Positions 17,602 to 27,609 of a stretch of 64,000 nt of DNA are shown one piece after another. Origin of the DNA: Promethearchaeota archaeon. GTDB lineage: Archaea; Asgardarchaeota; Lokiarchaeia; Sigyniarchaeales; SOKP01. Each line of letters begins with the position of its first letter. Position 1 is the stretch's first letter. Below the pieces are notes generated by a model that made no database searches, was not told where the DNA came from, and saw nothing but the letters and a program-made list of their open reading frames with translations. Position numbers and translations under genes: made by a program. Location: NCBI GenBank assembly GCA_016839705.1, contig JAEOTR010000016.1:62001-126000 (forward strand), given 5' to 3'.

Positions 17602-18417
17602 TTAAGTAGAAAAATTCTTCTTCTGAGCTTTTCCTGCTTCTTTAATTTCTTTAATAATTAATTTTAGAGAATTTCCATTATCTTTAAGTACATGATTTTC
17701 GAGATACGTTCCCATAACGATGATATCTGCTCCTGCTTCAACAAATGCTCTTGCGTCTTCTTTATTTTGAACGCCACCTCCAGCTATTATTGGAATATTT
17801 AGGATTTGTGAACATGTAGTTATATGGTCTATAGGAATCTTTTCACTACCTGATCCTGCTTCCAAATAGACCATTTTAAATCCATACATTTCAGCAGCTA
17901 ATGCATAAGCAGTCGTTAATTTAGGTTTGTGTCTAGGCAATAGTTTTGCATTTCCTATCCACCCTGCACTACCACCGGGTTCTATTATTAAATATGCCAT
18001 TGATATATATTCTAAATTTGCACTTTTAATTGTAAAAGATGCAAGAGCTTGTTGCCCAACAATAAAATAAGGATCTGAGGAATTTAATAATGACATAAAC
18101 AAAATAGCATCAGCATGGTGAGAGATATTGCTAATCCCTCCCGGAAAAATAATTACTGGCACATTAGCTTCACTTTTCACAGCAAGTACAGTTTTATCTA
18201 CAAATCCTTGATTAAAAATAGTACTTCCGCCAATTAATATAGCATCTGTTCCCGCCTCTTGAGCAATTTTAGCCATCTTTGCGGCTTTGTTTGGATTTTG
18301 CCTCATTGGATCCGGATCGATTAGAGAAAAATGCAAGGCACCCTCACTATTTAGTTTTTTTATGATATATTCATAAGTACTTTTTTCAATATACTCATCT
18401 ATTACAATATCAACCAT
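17602..18417 (-). CDS. Geranylgeranylglyceryl phosphate synthase
   Basis: A TIM-barrel enzyme that makes the first ether bond of archaeal lipids, joining geranylgeranyl diphosphate to sn-glycerol-1-phosphate. Diagnostic segments are HFSLIDPDPM (metal-binding aspartates), GTDAILIGGST, PVIIFPGGISNIS, YLEAGSGSEK (phosphate and prenyl site) and IIAGGGVQNKEDA. A GTG at 18426 lies inside the Shine-Dalgarno GGAGTGAA, so the ATG at 18417 is the proper start. No glycerol-1-phosphate dehydrogenase is present in the window to supply the acceptor; Asgard genomes often lack one. Confidence 0.95.
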   Translation of the reverse strand: MVDIVIDEYIEKSTYEYIIKKLNSEGALHFSLIDPDPMRQNPNKAAKMAKIAQEAGTDAILIGGSTIFNQGFVDKTVLAVKSEANVPVIIFPGGISNISHHADAILFMSLLNSSDPYFIVGQQALASFTIKSANLEYISMAYLIIEPGGSAGWIGNAKLLPRHKPKLTTAYALAAEMYGFKMVYLEAGSGSEKIPIDHITTCSQILNIPIIAGGGVQNKEDARAFVEAGADIIVMGTYLENHVLKDNGNSLKLIIKEIKEAGKAQKKNFST

Positions 18418-18439
18418 ATTATTCACTCCTTAATCCTTA

Positions 18440-19831
18440 TTACTTTTTTTTAGTTTTCACTATCATTTTCTTAATTTTATCATAAACACTAATTACCCTC
18501 TCTTTCCATTCAGGAAACTTATCTAATCCCTTTGGAAAGCTTTTATAGAGTTTGTTTATTTCATTCATTTTAATTCTGAGAAAATTCAGATCTAACAATA
18601 GTTTTGGTCGAGAAATTCCTTTAATGGTTTTTGCAGCCAAACTAATTATTGATAAATTTAATCCTCCTTTCGAAGAAATTTGTAGGATTTCCTCTCCAGT
18701 TAATATATCACGTTCTAATCCAAAATTTAAATCATCATTCGAAAGAGTTTGAAGCACAATCCGTAATAAGTCTAATGCAGCGAATTCTGCTCCAAAACTA
18801 GTCATAATTCGATGATTATATTCCCATAATGCATTGATTGAATAATCATTTTTTTCGATAGCATGTGTTGCTGAATTAGCAGCATAATATCCAGCTCTCA
18901 TGGAAGGGTCAATCCCTCCACCATGGAGAGGATTAACTTGGCAAGCCGAATCCCCAATGAGTATGATCCCATTATCAGCACAAGACCATAATGGCCTACG
19001 TACAGGAACTACGCCCCCACCTGTGGAAATTATATTGTATTTCGAAGTTTTAATATATTCTTGAAAGACATTTTTATGGTAAAGGTCCTTTACTTTTCCT
19101 TTATAGTCCATAAAAGCTCCTAACCCAATATTTACAGAAGATTCATTTTTTGGGAAATACCAGATATACCCCCCTGGGGCTTTTTCTTGATCAAGGATAA
19201 TTGAGATATACTCAGGATCTTGTACTTCTAAATCTTTAGGGGAAAATTCTACAATCTCCCGATAACATAAGATGCTATCCTCTCTTGGGAGATTTTTTTC
19301 GATTAATGAACTTTTTACAAGTTTCCGTAAAGGAGAATAGAATCCACTAGCATCAATTACAATCTTAGACTTAAAATTAGTTTTTTCTCCATTATTTAAT
19401 TTTACTTTCAGTCCTGACACAGTGTTATTTTCGTAAATTAAATCTAGAGCCATAGTTTTATCTAAAAACTGATTTACTCCCGCATCGACAGCTTCATTCA
19501 ATAAACGTTGTCCAAATTCTAATCTGTTTACGATATAACCAGCTTGCTTTGGATCGACTAAAGTAAGGCATTTCTTTAGACTTGGGGAGTATAGTTTTGC
19601 TCCTTTAATATGACAGGATAATTCCTCACCTTTAGGGTGATTGATATTCAATAACCCGAAGATTTCGTTTCCTACAGCATCTCCACAAATTTTGTTCCCA
19701 ATTTGATCTCTTGGTTTACTGTCAATTAAACACACGTTTAAACCATTTTTTGCTGCAAATCTCGCAGCAATGGCACCGCCAGTACCTGCTCCAACCACTA
19801 TAACATCAAAAGAGTGTTGTATGTTTTCCAT
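18440..19831 (-). CDS. Geranylgeranyl reductase family flavoprotein
   Basis: An FAD-dependent reductase of the archaeal geranylgeranyl reductase family, which saturates the double bonds of (di)geranylgeranyl lipids. The N-terminal dinucleotide motif is VIVVGAGTGGAIAARFAA with Asp at the end of strand 2 (CLIDSKP), followed by the KICGDAVG region; the second FAD motif IILIGDSACQVNPLHGGGID is near residues 290-310. It lies 22 bases upstream of the GGGP synthase gene in the lipid run, which supports a role in membrane lipid saturation. Length (463) is slightly long for the family. Confidence 0.92.
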   Translation of the reverse strand: MENIQHSFDVIVVGAGTGGAIAARFAAKNGLNVCLIDSKPRDQIGNKICGDAVGNEIFGLLNINHPKGEELSCHIKGAKLYSPSLKKCLTLVDPKQAGYIVNRLEFGQRLLNEAVDAGVNQFLDKTMALDLIYENNTVSGLKVKLNNGEKTNFKSKIVIDASGFYSPLRKLVKSSLIEKNLPREDSILCYREIVEFSPKDLEVQDPEYISIILDQEKAPGGYIWYFPKNESSVNIGLGAFMDYKGKVKDLYHKNVFQEYIKTSKYNIISTGGGVVPVRRPLWSCADNGIILIGDSACQVNPLHGGGIDPSMRAGYYAANSATHAIEKNDYSINALWEYNHRIMTSFGAEFAALDLLRIVLQTLSNDDLNFGLERDILTGEEILQISSKGGLNLSIISLAAKTIKGISRPKLLLDLNFLRIKMNEINKLYKSFPKGLDKFPEWKERVISVYDKIKKMIVKTKKK

Positions 19832-19899
19832 GGCAACTGGGTATTATAATCTACTAAATTTGATATTTAATTTGATTCTGATTAAAAAATTGATATTGA

Positions 19900-20646
19900 T
19901 TATATTAAAGCTAATAGATATATTATAATCGTACTACCTAATGGAACTGTTAAATCATCATACGTACTTGGAGATATTAACTCTATTATAGTTGCAATTC
20001 CACTAGTAATTAATGAATAGATTAAAATTGTGATTAGAGATAAGGGTTCTTGAACAGGTATGAGTAATCCAAATAGGAAAAAAGAGAGAAAACACAATAT
20101 CAAAGCAGTTATGAAAAAGGTAGAAGACCCCTCTAAGGTTCTTTTCGAATTTGTCCAAGGCAAACTGATATTGATCTTTCCCCAACGTTTGCCTATGACT
20201 GAAGCTAATGTGTCTGAAATAATCATAATTAAAATTCCCGCAATAGGAAAATAAAAATTCTCAGGAGCAACAAGCCCAAAAATAAAAACTAATGTTGTAA
20301 TTGAAAGGCAATAGTAAAAAGGACCCTGAAGAAAGGCTCTTTTTAATCCTTCTTCCTGTTCTTCTGATATAGCATCATAGAGATCTTTAAATTGTTTTAC
20401 CTTTGAATCTTTAGAACTAAAAAATACGAATAATGTAAGTGTTCCTGCAATAATAGTTGGCCAAAATGGCCAAAAGTAGAAAGGGGAGCTTAAAATGGCT
20501 AATCCCGCAGAAAAATGAACAGTCTTTCGTGCGGAAAATTTAGAAATCTTATTTTTTTTATATAATATCAAAGGGATAAAAATTGTCAGCAATACATAAA
20601 AGTAAGTAATTCCGACAATTCCAAGGTCAGAGATAAATCTATTCAT
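19900..20646 (-). CDS. Polyprenol/dolichol-kinase-like membrane protein (SEC59 family)
   Basis: A 248-residue membrane protein with about seven helices, like the CTP-dependent dolichol/phytol/polyprenol kinases. Family marks are SARKTVHFSAG near residue 38, DTLASVIGKRWGK (about 145-157), the basic-acidic LEGSSTFF loop, and the C-terminal ELISPSTYDDLTVPLGS. Such enzymes phosphorylate an isoprenoid alcohol. It heads the lipid gene run, so it could phosphorylate geranylgeraniol (salvage), make dolichol phosphate for N-glycosylation, or act on a lipid intermediate. It is not the CarS family itself, although the two share a superfamily. Confidence 0.75.
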   Translation of the reverse strand: MNRFISDLGIVGITYFYVLLTIFIPLILYKKNKISKFSARKTVHFSAGLAILSSPFYFWPFWPTIIAGTLTLFVFFSSKDSKVKQFKDLYDAISEEQEEGLKRAFLQGPFYYCLSITTLVFIFGLVAPENFYFPIAGILIMIISDTLASVIGKRWGKINISLPWTNSKRTLEGSSTFFITALILCFLSFFLFGLLIPVQEPLSLITILIYSLITSGIATIIELISPSTYDDLTVPLGSTIIIYLLALI

Positions 20647-20761
20647 TTTGGTATGTAATCTATTATCTATTAAACCAAAGAAGTATTCTTGCTTTATAGA
20701 TTTTTTTCATATTCCTTTGTATGATTATTACGAATAATATGATCAAGAGTATGAATATTCC

Positions 20762-21946
20762 TTATGGAGGTAAAGGGGGAACTTCGTTATTTTTCCATTG
20801 ATTCACAATCGGAAAAGTCCACCAATGTTCAGGAACATTAGAATAAACGCTATATTTTTCTAAACCCTTAGTAAAAGCATTAACGTTTGATTCTGGGGCT
20901 TGAATATGATCTGTTTGAGGATAGAAATATGCTCCAAATCCTCCTTTTCGAGTTCCCAGATTACGAACCATGTGCCAAACTTCTCGTTCACATTCTTCGG
21001 GTGTCCCTTGTGTATAAATCGATTGAATATTGATACATCCCCACATCATTATCTTTCCACGAAATTGACTCAATTCCTTGTAACCAGTCATCCGAGGACT
21101 ATCAAGTTCCAAGGCATCTAATCCCCAATCAATTAACAATGGCATGATTGGATCAATTTTACCACAGCAGTGCAGATGAAAATCACACCCTAAATCATGT
21201 GCAGTATCAATTAGTTGTTTATAAACTGGTTCATAAAATTCCTCGAAGATCTTGGGGTTGAAAAATGGCCCTTTTTGTTCGCCTAAATCGTCATATAATA
21301 CAAAACCGTGGGGATTCGCCCCATGTTTAACCCACATTTTTTCTTGTTCAATAAAAATATTAGTAATAATCTCTAAAAGTTGTTTAAGCTCTCTTTTATT
21401 TTTATAATGATCTACTAAAAAGGTATTAAATCCTCGCATAGAACTTGCAACATAAAACGGTCCAAGACCGAGACTATACATACGATATTTATTTTTTGCT
21501 CTTTCCTTACTTCTCTCAATAACATAAGAGTATCGATCCTCTTCATCCATGTTTGGTGTATATTTCTTGAAATATTCCTCTAATTTACTGTAATCGGTCA
21601 ATGAAGGTCTTCCAGGGTGTCCCATAGTATTAATACCACCTATAATCCATATAGTCCCAAATTCGTCAATTTCTTCTCTTGGTAAATTCAACCAATCCTT
21701 ATATTTCGGATCTTTAGCCCATTCAGGTTTATCCCATTCCCATAATTTATAGTTTATTAAATAATCAGGTACATGAGGAAATAAGCCTTTTTCATTTTCA
21801 TAATGTCCGGGTTGCCAAGATTTAGAAGGTAAAGAAGCAAGGGTATAAACATCGCTTCCTCGACTGAATTTCCAAATTGGAACTTTATCTGGTCCTTGAA
21901 AATTGAGAGCAGCTTTTACACGTTCGATTGAGTTTAAGTTTTCCAC
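20762..21946 (-). CDS. Uroporphyrinogen decarboxylase-like protein
   Basis: A URO-D-fold TIM barrel of the large family that contains haem-pathway decarboxylases, corrinoid methyltransferases (MtaA-like) and many uncharacterised catabolic members. The N-terminus SIERVKAALNFQGPDKVPIW is typical; a His-x-His-Cys-Cys-Gly-Lys stretch (LHLHCCGKID-like, at about 21160-21190) resembles the Cys/His metal site of methyltransferase members. The family start is best met by GTG at 21946; a TTG at 22015 would add a low-complexity Phe/Asn-rich leader. The gene is divergent from a GH94 gene, so a role in the sugar or sugar-methyl-ether breakdown of this region is possible but unproven. Confidence 0.8.
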   Translation of the reverse strand: MENLNSIERVKAALNFQGPDKVPIWKFSRGSDVYTLASLPSKSWQPGHYENEKGLFPHVPDYLINYKLWEWDKPEWAKDPKYKDWLNLPREEIDEFGTIWIIGGINTMGHPGRPSLTDYSKLEEYFKKYTPNMDEEDRYSYVIERSKERAKNKYRMYSLGLGPFYVASSMRGFNTFLVDHYKNKRELKQLLEIITNIFIEQEKMWVKHGANPHGFVLYDDLGEQKGPFFNPKIFEEFYEPVYKQLIDTAHDLGCDFHLHCCGKIDPIMPLLIDWGLDALELDSPRMTGYKELSQFRGKIMMWGCINIQSIYTQGTPEECEREVWHMVRNLGTRKGGFGAYFYPQTDHIQAPESNVNAFTKGLEKYSVYSNVPEHWWTFPIVNQWKNNEVPPLPP

Positions 21947-22088
21947 CTTGAAAAAAAAAGTTATAATTGAATGTATAAAATTAAAATTTTTATTAAAACT
22001 TTTATTGAATATCAAATTTCAATCCCAAAAGAAGTAGATCAATATTAAACATATAAGTAACTAAGAAAGTTAAGTATGTGAAAATAGA

Positions 22089-24770
22089 TTGACAAAAAAG
22101 GCTTTTGGTTCTGGGTATTTTGGTGAATGGATTGAAGATGAGTTTGGTTTGCCTGCCTATCGTTATAATTGTGATCAGCTAAAGGATCCCAAAGCAATAA
22201 CACCGATGAATGAAGCTTGGCGTTCAAAAACAGACCATATTCACCTAGTTGGAAATGACCGTTTAGCTGGAATTGCCTCTAATTATGGATATATACAAGT
22301 TCGTCAGGATGAAGGAAGTCCTAAATATCTTAATGAATATAATCCTGATCAAGGCCACTATGCTGGCGGGTTTGGTTACCTAACTGATGGTAAGGATTAT
22401 CTGAGCACATTCTATCCAGGAACTGGTGAGAATTTCGATAGAATTTTCGGGGTCGGTTACTACCAAAAAATTGTGACTGGATTCGACCTGTGTGCCGATC
22501 AAGTTATTTTTGCTCCATATGGAGATGATCCCATCTTAATATCTCGGATAAAGTTAACAAATAATAGAGATATGTCTGTTGATCTTCGTTGGGTTGAATA
22601 TTGGGGTTGTCAAATGTACCAATTTTCTCCGGATGCATATCTTATTGCGATGCGAGACAAGAATGTATCTCTTGCAAGAGATTATAGGCACCAATTTTGC
22701 AATAAATTTAATCATGAGTTTGAAATAATAAATGATGGTTCAGGTATAATTGAGACAAAATATTTTGAAAATCAAAAAGACGGAAAAAAATCTGCAATAC
22801 CTAAAATAACTATGAAAGATATGAATCCTCCTCGAACATTTCTCGTTTCGTTGGATGCTAAAGCCGATGGGATAAGCATGAGTGAAACCGATTTTTTTGG
22901 GAAAGGTGGTGTGTTAGCTCCTGATGGGCTTAGAAATCCATTGAAGTCAACTAATGATGAAAATAACGAGGAAAAAGCAATGCTCTTGGAGCGTAAAATC
23001 CATTTAGAACCTGGTGAGAGTCAAACAATTCATTTTCTATATGGTTACCTCCCTGAAGGCTTCGCATTTGAGGTTTTAGTTAGTAAATATATGACTGATT
23101 TACCAAAACTATGGGAAGTTTCGAGTAATAAATGGAAGGAAAATCGAATTAGTTTATTGATTCCAGACGAACCTTGGGTAAATCGTGAACTATTATGGCA
23201 TAATTATTATTTACGTGGAAGTATGACATATGATAATTACTTTAAGGAACATATTCTTTCCCAAGGTCAAGTATATCAGTATATTATTGGATTTCAAGGA
23301 GCTTTACGCGATCCAATGCAACACGTTATGCCTTTCATTTATAGTGAGCCAAATATAGTGAAAGAAATTATCAGATACGTCTTAAAAACCACCAATCCAG
23401 AGGGGGATATACCTTATGGGATAACAGGTAATGGTATGATATTACCTGCGGGTTATAAACCATCAGATCAACAAATGTGGTTGTTGTGGCTAATTAGTGA
23501 ATATATTTTTACTACAAGAGATATTGATTTTCTTAATGAAGAGGTGCCGATTTATCCGGTATATGGAAAAAATTTAACTACCAAACAGATAAAAGAAATA
23601 TTGTTAACATGTTATGACTACTTTACCAACACTTTGGGGTCGGGACCACATGGTCTTCAACGTATATCTAATGCGGATTGGAATGATGGCGTAATTTTAG
23701 GAAATATTTCAAGAGAAAAACACGATGAGATTGTTAAAAAAGGAGAGAGTGTACTAAACGCAGCAATGGCATCTTATGTACTTATGGTTTATGGAGAAAT
23801 GTTAAATTACACTGGAGATAAAGAGAAGTCTAGGGAAGTATTGAAATATGCAATGGATCAAAAGAAAGCCGTCCATGCTCAATGGAACGGAAAATGGTTC
23901 AAAAGAGCTTGGTTAACAGATGAAATTGGATGGATAGGAGAGGATCAGTTATGGTTAGAACCTCAACCTTGGGCAATTATTGGAGGCGCCTCTGATTTAA
24001 AGCAGACTAAAATTTTAGTAAAATCAATAAATAAATATCTAAGAAAATCAACAAAAATAGGAGCTAAACTAATGAGTAAGGGAGTAGCAACAATGCAACG
24101 TGAGTTAGGAATGAGAGTAAACGGCGGGGTCTGGCCTTCTATTAACGGAACATTAATCTGGGCTTTTTCAATTATTAATGAGGATTTAGCCTGGGATGAA
24201 TGGAAGAAAAATACCCTCGCATATCATAGTGATAATTATCCTGAAGTTTGGTATGGTATATGGAGTGGTCCAGATGTATATAATTCAGACTTATCTGAAT
24301 ATCCGGGTCAAACTCATTTTACAGAGGAATTGGTGAGTTGGAAAAGAGAGAAAGAAGCAAAAATTCATGACAATACCTTTGCTGTGAACTGGACGGATTT
24401 TCCGGTAATGGATCTACATCCTCATGCTTGGCCCTTATTTAATACCATTCATCTTATTGGAGCACAATTTACATCTGAAGGTTTAGAGCTTGCACCTATA
24501 TTACCACAAGATGTATATAGGTTCTCATCTCCAATTTTAGGTCTTGAAAAATCGAGTAATAATTATTCAGGTTGGTACAAGCCTCTGGCTAAAGGTACAT
24601 GGGAAATAAGATTGAAATTAAAAGGTGAAGAAATAAATAATATTGTCTCTTTAGAAGTGAATGGTAAAGAAGAGAATTTCCTCATTGAAGATAATACAGT
24701 TAAATTTAGCGGAAGAAGTGAGATTCATAATGCTTTAATGTGGAAAATTACTCTATCACAAAACATTTAA
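22089..24770 (+). CDS. Glycoside hydrolase family 94-like phosphorylase
   Basis: An 893-residue protein with an N-terminal beta-sandwich (FGSGYFGEWIEDEFGLPAYR) and an (alpha/alpha)6 barrel like cellobiose/chitobiose phosphorylases. The catalytic general acid is expected in the SNADWNDG motif, which aligns with the DWND of GH94 enzymes. GH94 members split a beta-glucan or beta-glucoside with inorganic phosphate, saving ATP. The product would be a sugar 1-phosphate. Start is TTG at 22089; no in-frame ATG is near. A GH1 gene follows after 18 bases, so the two probably form an operon for beta-glucoside use. The exact disaccharide cannot be told. Confidence 0.85.
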   Translation: MTKKAFGSGYFGEWIEDEFGLPAYRYNCDQLKDPKAITPMNEAWRSKTDHIHLVGNDRLAGIASNYGYIQVRQDEGSPKYLNEYNPDQGHYAGGFGYLTDGKDYLSTFYPGTGENFDRIFGVGYYQKIVTGFDLCADQVIFAPYGDDPILISRIKLTNNRDMSVDLRWVEYWGCQMYQFSPDAYLIAMRDKNVSLARDYRHQFCNKFNHEFEIINDGSGIIETKYFENQKDGKKSAIPKITMKDMNPPRTFLVSLDAKADGISMSETDFFGKGGVLAPDGLRNPLKSTNDENNEEKAMLLERKIHLEPGESQTIHFLYGYLPEGFAFEVLVSKYMTDLPKLWEVSSNKWKENRISLLIPDEPWVNRELLWHNYYLRGSMTYDNYFKEHILSQGQVYQYIIGFQGALRDPMQHVMPFIYSEPNIVKEIIRYVLKTTNPEGDIPYGITGNGMILPAGYKPSDQQMWLLWLISEYIFTTRDIDFLNEEVPIYPVYGKNLTTKQIKEILLTCYDYFTNTLGSGPHGLQRISNADWNDGVILGNISREKHDEIVKKGESVLNAAMASYVLMVYGEMLNYTGDKEKSREVLKYAMDQKKAVHAQWNGKWFKRAWLTDEIGWIGEDQLWLEPQPWAIIGGASDLKQTKILVKSINKYLRKSTKIGAKLMSKGVATMQRELGMRVNGGVWPSINGTLIWAFSIINEDLAWDEWKKNTLAYHSDNYPEVWYGIWSGPDVYNSDLSEYPGQTHFTEELVSWKREKEAKIHDNTFAVNWTDFPVMDLHPHAWPLFNTIHLIGAQFTSEGLELAPILPQDVYRFSSPILGLEKSSNNYSGWYKPLAKGTWEIRLKLKGEEINNIVSLEVNGKEENFLIEDNTVKFSGRSEIHNALMWKITLSQNI

Positions 24771-24788
24771 TTCGATGAGGAAATATTT

Positions 24789-26159
24789 ATGAAAAAAATA
24801 ACTTTCCCTATTGATTTTTTATGGGGTACTGCTACTGCTAGTTATCAGATAGAAGGAGCTTGGAATGAAGATTTGAAAGGTGAAAGTATTTGGGATATGG
24901 TTTCTCACACCCCGGGTAAAATAAGAAATGGAGACACTGGGGATATTACGTGTGATCATTATCATCGTTATAAAGAAGATATACAAATAATGAGACAACT
25001 TAATCTTAATGCTTATCGATTTTCAATATCCTGGCCTAGAATCTTTCCTTTGGGAAAAGGAAACATTAACAAAAAAGGTGTAGAATTTTATGATAATTTA
25101 ATTAACGAGTTAATATCTAACGATATTGAACCGGTCGTAACACTTTACCACTGGGACCTTCCTTTAGCACTTCAAGAGATTGGTAGTTGGGAAAATCGTG
25201 AGGTTGTTGACGCATATGTGGAATATGCAAAATTTATGTTTGACCATTATGGTGACCGTGTAAAAAAATGGATTACTTTCAATGAACCTGCTGTTTTTAC
25301 TGTGTCTTTTTATGGTGGTGGTGTGTTCACGGGTAATAGGGATCTTAGAGGAGGGTACATTGCTTCTACAAATGTTAATGTTGCTCATGCAAAGGCGGTG
25401 AAAGCTTATCGGAATTCTAAAAATCCAGATGGTGTTATTGGAATTACTCTAAACTTAACACATGTATATCCGAAAATTAAATCTTCCTTAAATTCAGAAG
25501 CTTCTTATTTTATAGATGGAATATCTAATAGATGGTACTTAGATCCCATTTTCAAAGGAGAATATCCTGAAGATATTCTAAATTTTCTAAAAACAAAGTT
25601 CAATTTTCCTGATATACCTCAAGGAGATTTAGAGTTATTGAAAGAAAATCCTATTGATTTTTTGGGTATAAATAATTATTCTTGCACATGGGTTGCGGCT
25701 GAAAAACCGGAGGACCTTACAAGAGTAAGCAAATTAATAAAAACTGAAAGGATTGAGGGACGGGAGTATTCAAAATATGGTTGGGAAGTATGTCCTGAAG
25801 GATTCTATGATCTCCTTGTGAGAATAGATAAAGATTACGATCATCCCGTAATTTATATTACAGAAAATGGATATGCCGATAAAGATGATAATATTGAAAA
25901 TGGGATTGTACAAGATGATGATCGTTTGAATTATCTTAGACGATATTTTAAGGCAGCCCATGATGGTATTAAGGAAGGTGTAAAGCTTAAGGGATATTTT
26001 ATTTGGTCATTACTAGATAATTTTGAATGGCTTCAAGGATATTCTATACGTTTTGGACTAATACGAGTAAATTTTGAAACACAAGAAAGAATATGGAAAA
26101 AAAGTGCCCAGTGGTATAGGGATTTGATTGCTCAAAATGGATTTGATCTAGATTTATAA
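24789..26159 (+). CDS. Glycoside hydrolase family 1 beta-glycosidase
   Basis: A 456-residue retaining beta-glucosidase/beta-galactosidase. FLWGTATASYQIEGAW is the GH1 N-terminal signature; the acid/base glutamate is E166 in TFNEP and the nucleophile E359 in YITENGY. The C-terminal WSLLDNFEW aglycone-site motif is intact. No signal peptide is present, so it acts in the cytoplasm on imported oligosaccharides. The ATG is preceded by GATGAGG. It works next to the GH94 protein. Confidence 0.95.
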   Translation: MKKITFPIDFLWGTATASYQIEGAWNEDLKGESIWDMVSHTPGKIRNGDTGDITCDHYHRYKEDIQIMRQLNLNAYRFSISWPRIFPLGKGNINKKGVEFYDNLINELISNDIEPVVTLYHWDLPLALQEIGSWENREVVDAYVEYAKFMFDHYGDRVKKWITFNEPAVFTVSFYGGGVFTGNRDLRGGYIASTNVNVAHAKAVKAYRNSKNPDGVIGITLNLTHVYPKIKSSLNSEASYFIDGISNRWYLDPIFKGEYPEDILNFLKTKFNFPDIPQGDLELLKENPIDFLGINNYSCTWVAAEKPEDLTRVSKLIKTERIEGREYSKYGWEVCPEGFYDLLVRIDKDYDHPVIYITENGYADKDDNIENGIVQDDDRLNYLRRYFKAAHDGIKEGVKLKGYFIWSLLDNFEWLQGYSIRFGLIRVNFETQERIWKKSAQWYRDLIAQNGFDLDL

Positions 26160-26162
26160 CTA

Positions 26163-26906
26163 TTATTCTTCTTTCTTCTTAGGATAAGGAATTTTCGGTG
26201 GTAAACCTATATATTTTTCCATCAGATTTAGATAGTTTTTAACTTTATCCCATAATGTATTATCGGAAAAGATTGGGTCAGGCAATGAGAATGAACGACT
26301 TGCTATTATCCCCATTAGTGCATTTCCTATTTGATTTACATGTAATCCATCTAACATCAGATTTCTATAGGTATTTGGATCTTTTTCATAAAATGGAGAA
26401 AAATACTTATATTGATCTATTAGAGGAATTTCCATCTCTCTTGACAAATTTCTATTTACTTCAACAATCTCAGGAAACCGTTGGAAAATTCTATCCATTC
26501 TATTATAGAGAAGGCAATAATATGTCTGAAGAACAGGCAGTGCTTTTATTTCCTTAATTTTTTCAACTGCCTGAGTAAGATAATTCTGGTATTCTTGAAT
26601 TGTCAACCCTTTCCATGCGTCGTTGCCTCCTATTGTTATAATAACGAGATCTGGATTAAAAGAGAGCACATCTCTATCAATTCTCTTTAAAAGATCTTTT
26701 GAAGTTTCTCCACCAATACCGGAATTGATTGTTGTAATATGTCTTCCAATCCATTCTCTCATGGCACTTGATAACCACGAGAACCAGTTAAAATACCCTA
26801 ATGAATGCCAATGAAGTTCAGTATTACTTGAACCAAAAGCGACAACACGAATAGGTTTCTGAGGATTAAGTTTCCATTTATTCCCTATACTTTCTAAATT
26901 CTGCAT
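26163..26906 (-). CDS. SGNH/GDSL-family hydrolase
   Basis: A cytoplasmic SGNH-fold esterase-like protein of 247 residues. The nucleophile block is VVAFGSSNTELHWHS (Ser near residue 26), block II NSGIGGETSKDL, block III TIGGNDAW, and the catalytic DGLHVNQIGN (Asp and His) near residue 185. Family members deacetylate sugars or cleave acyl esters. Its place directly after a GH1 gene (3 bases, convergent) suggests polysaccharide or oligosaccharide deacylation. No secretion signal is visible. Confidence 0.88.
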   Translation of the reverse strand: MQNLESIGNKWKLNPQKPIRVVAFGSSNTELHWHSLGYFNWFSWLSSAMREWIGRHITTINSGIGGETSKDLLKRIDRDVLSFNPDLVIITIGGNDAWKGLTIQEYQNYLTQAVEKIKEIKALPVLQTYYCLLYNRMDRIFQRFPEIVEVNRNLSREMEIPLIDQYKYFSPFYEKDPNTYRNLMLDGLHVNQIGNALMGIIASRSFSLPDPIFSDNTLWDKVKNYLNLMEKYIGLPPKIPYPKKKEE

Positions 26907-27040
26907 AAAAATCTCAAGTATTTAAAATTTCCAAATCATAAAAGATTTTCTAAAGAACTTCCTTAACTTTAGGTTAATTAAAAATAGAACAAATTAAAAA
27001 AAAAGTAAATTATGGTATTTTTTTCGGTCGAGAAAATCAC

Positions 27041-27466
27041 TTATTCAAGAAGGTCTGCACCGAGTTCCATAGCGAGAGCAAGAATCTCTCCATATGCAAT
27101 AGCATCCTGCAAATTCCCTTCAATAACAAGATCCCCAGACATATATGCACTTGTAGAATCAATTTCGCCTGAACTCATTCCTGTCCAAGTAGTTTGTGAT
27201 GCTTTCATAGTAACACTTGCTTCATCACTTGCTCCTTCAGCATAATCAACAGATCCTTCTCCAAATTTTATCCAATATTTAAAGTCTTTATCAGTTACTT
27301 CTTGTTGGACAATTATTGTGTCAATATCCTCAAGTTCTTCTTTAAGTTCTTCATTTTCCTCTGCTAGCTGCTTAATGAATTCATACATTTTAAGAGCACC
27401 AGAAGGTTCGCCTGGACCCTTCTCTCTCATTTCTTTTAATTCTTTTATTAAGTTTGCGTCAACCAT
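27041..27466 (-). CDS. SCP-2 sterol-carrier-like lipid-binding protein
   Basis: A 141-residue protein with an SCP-2-like fold: VDYAEGASDEASVTMKASQTT and a GDLVIEGNLQDAIAYGEILAL helix at the end are the family's strands and helix. SCP-2 domains bind hydrophobic ligands such as fatty acyl or isoprenoid chains. About 50 residues of acidic coiled-coil-like N-terminus (EENEELKEELEDIDT) precede the domain. An ATG 4 codons upstream (27478) is possible, but the one at 27466 has AAGGTTGA at good spacing. It is monocistronic. Confidence 0.8.
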   Translation of the reverse strand: MVDANLIKELKEMREKGPGEPSGALKMYEFIKQLAEENEELKEELEDIDTIIVQQEVTDKDFKYWIKFGEGSVDYAEGASDEASVTMKASQTTWTGMSSGEIDSTSAYMSGDLVIEGNLQDAIAYGEILALAMELGADLLE

Positions 27467-27609
27467 TTTGATTATCAACCTTTTTTTTTAAAAACTAAAA
27501 AAAAACTTAGTTATAAAATGCAATGTCATTTACTTTTAAAGTTTTATTTTAAAACTGGCTTCTAGGTATAATAATCAATATTGATATTTGAGCAAATCTA
27601 TAGATTTCC

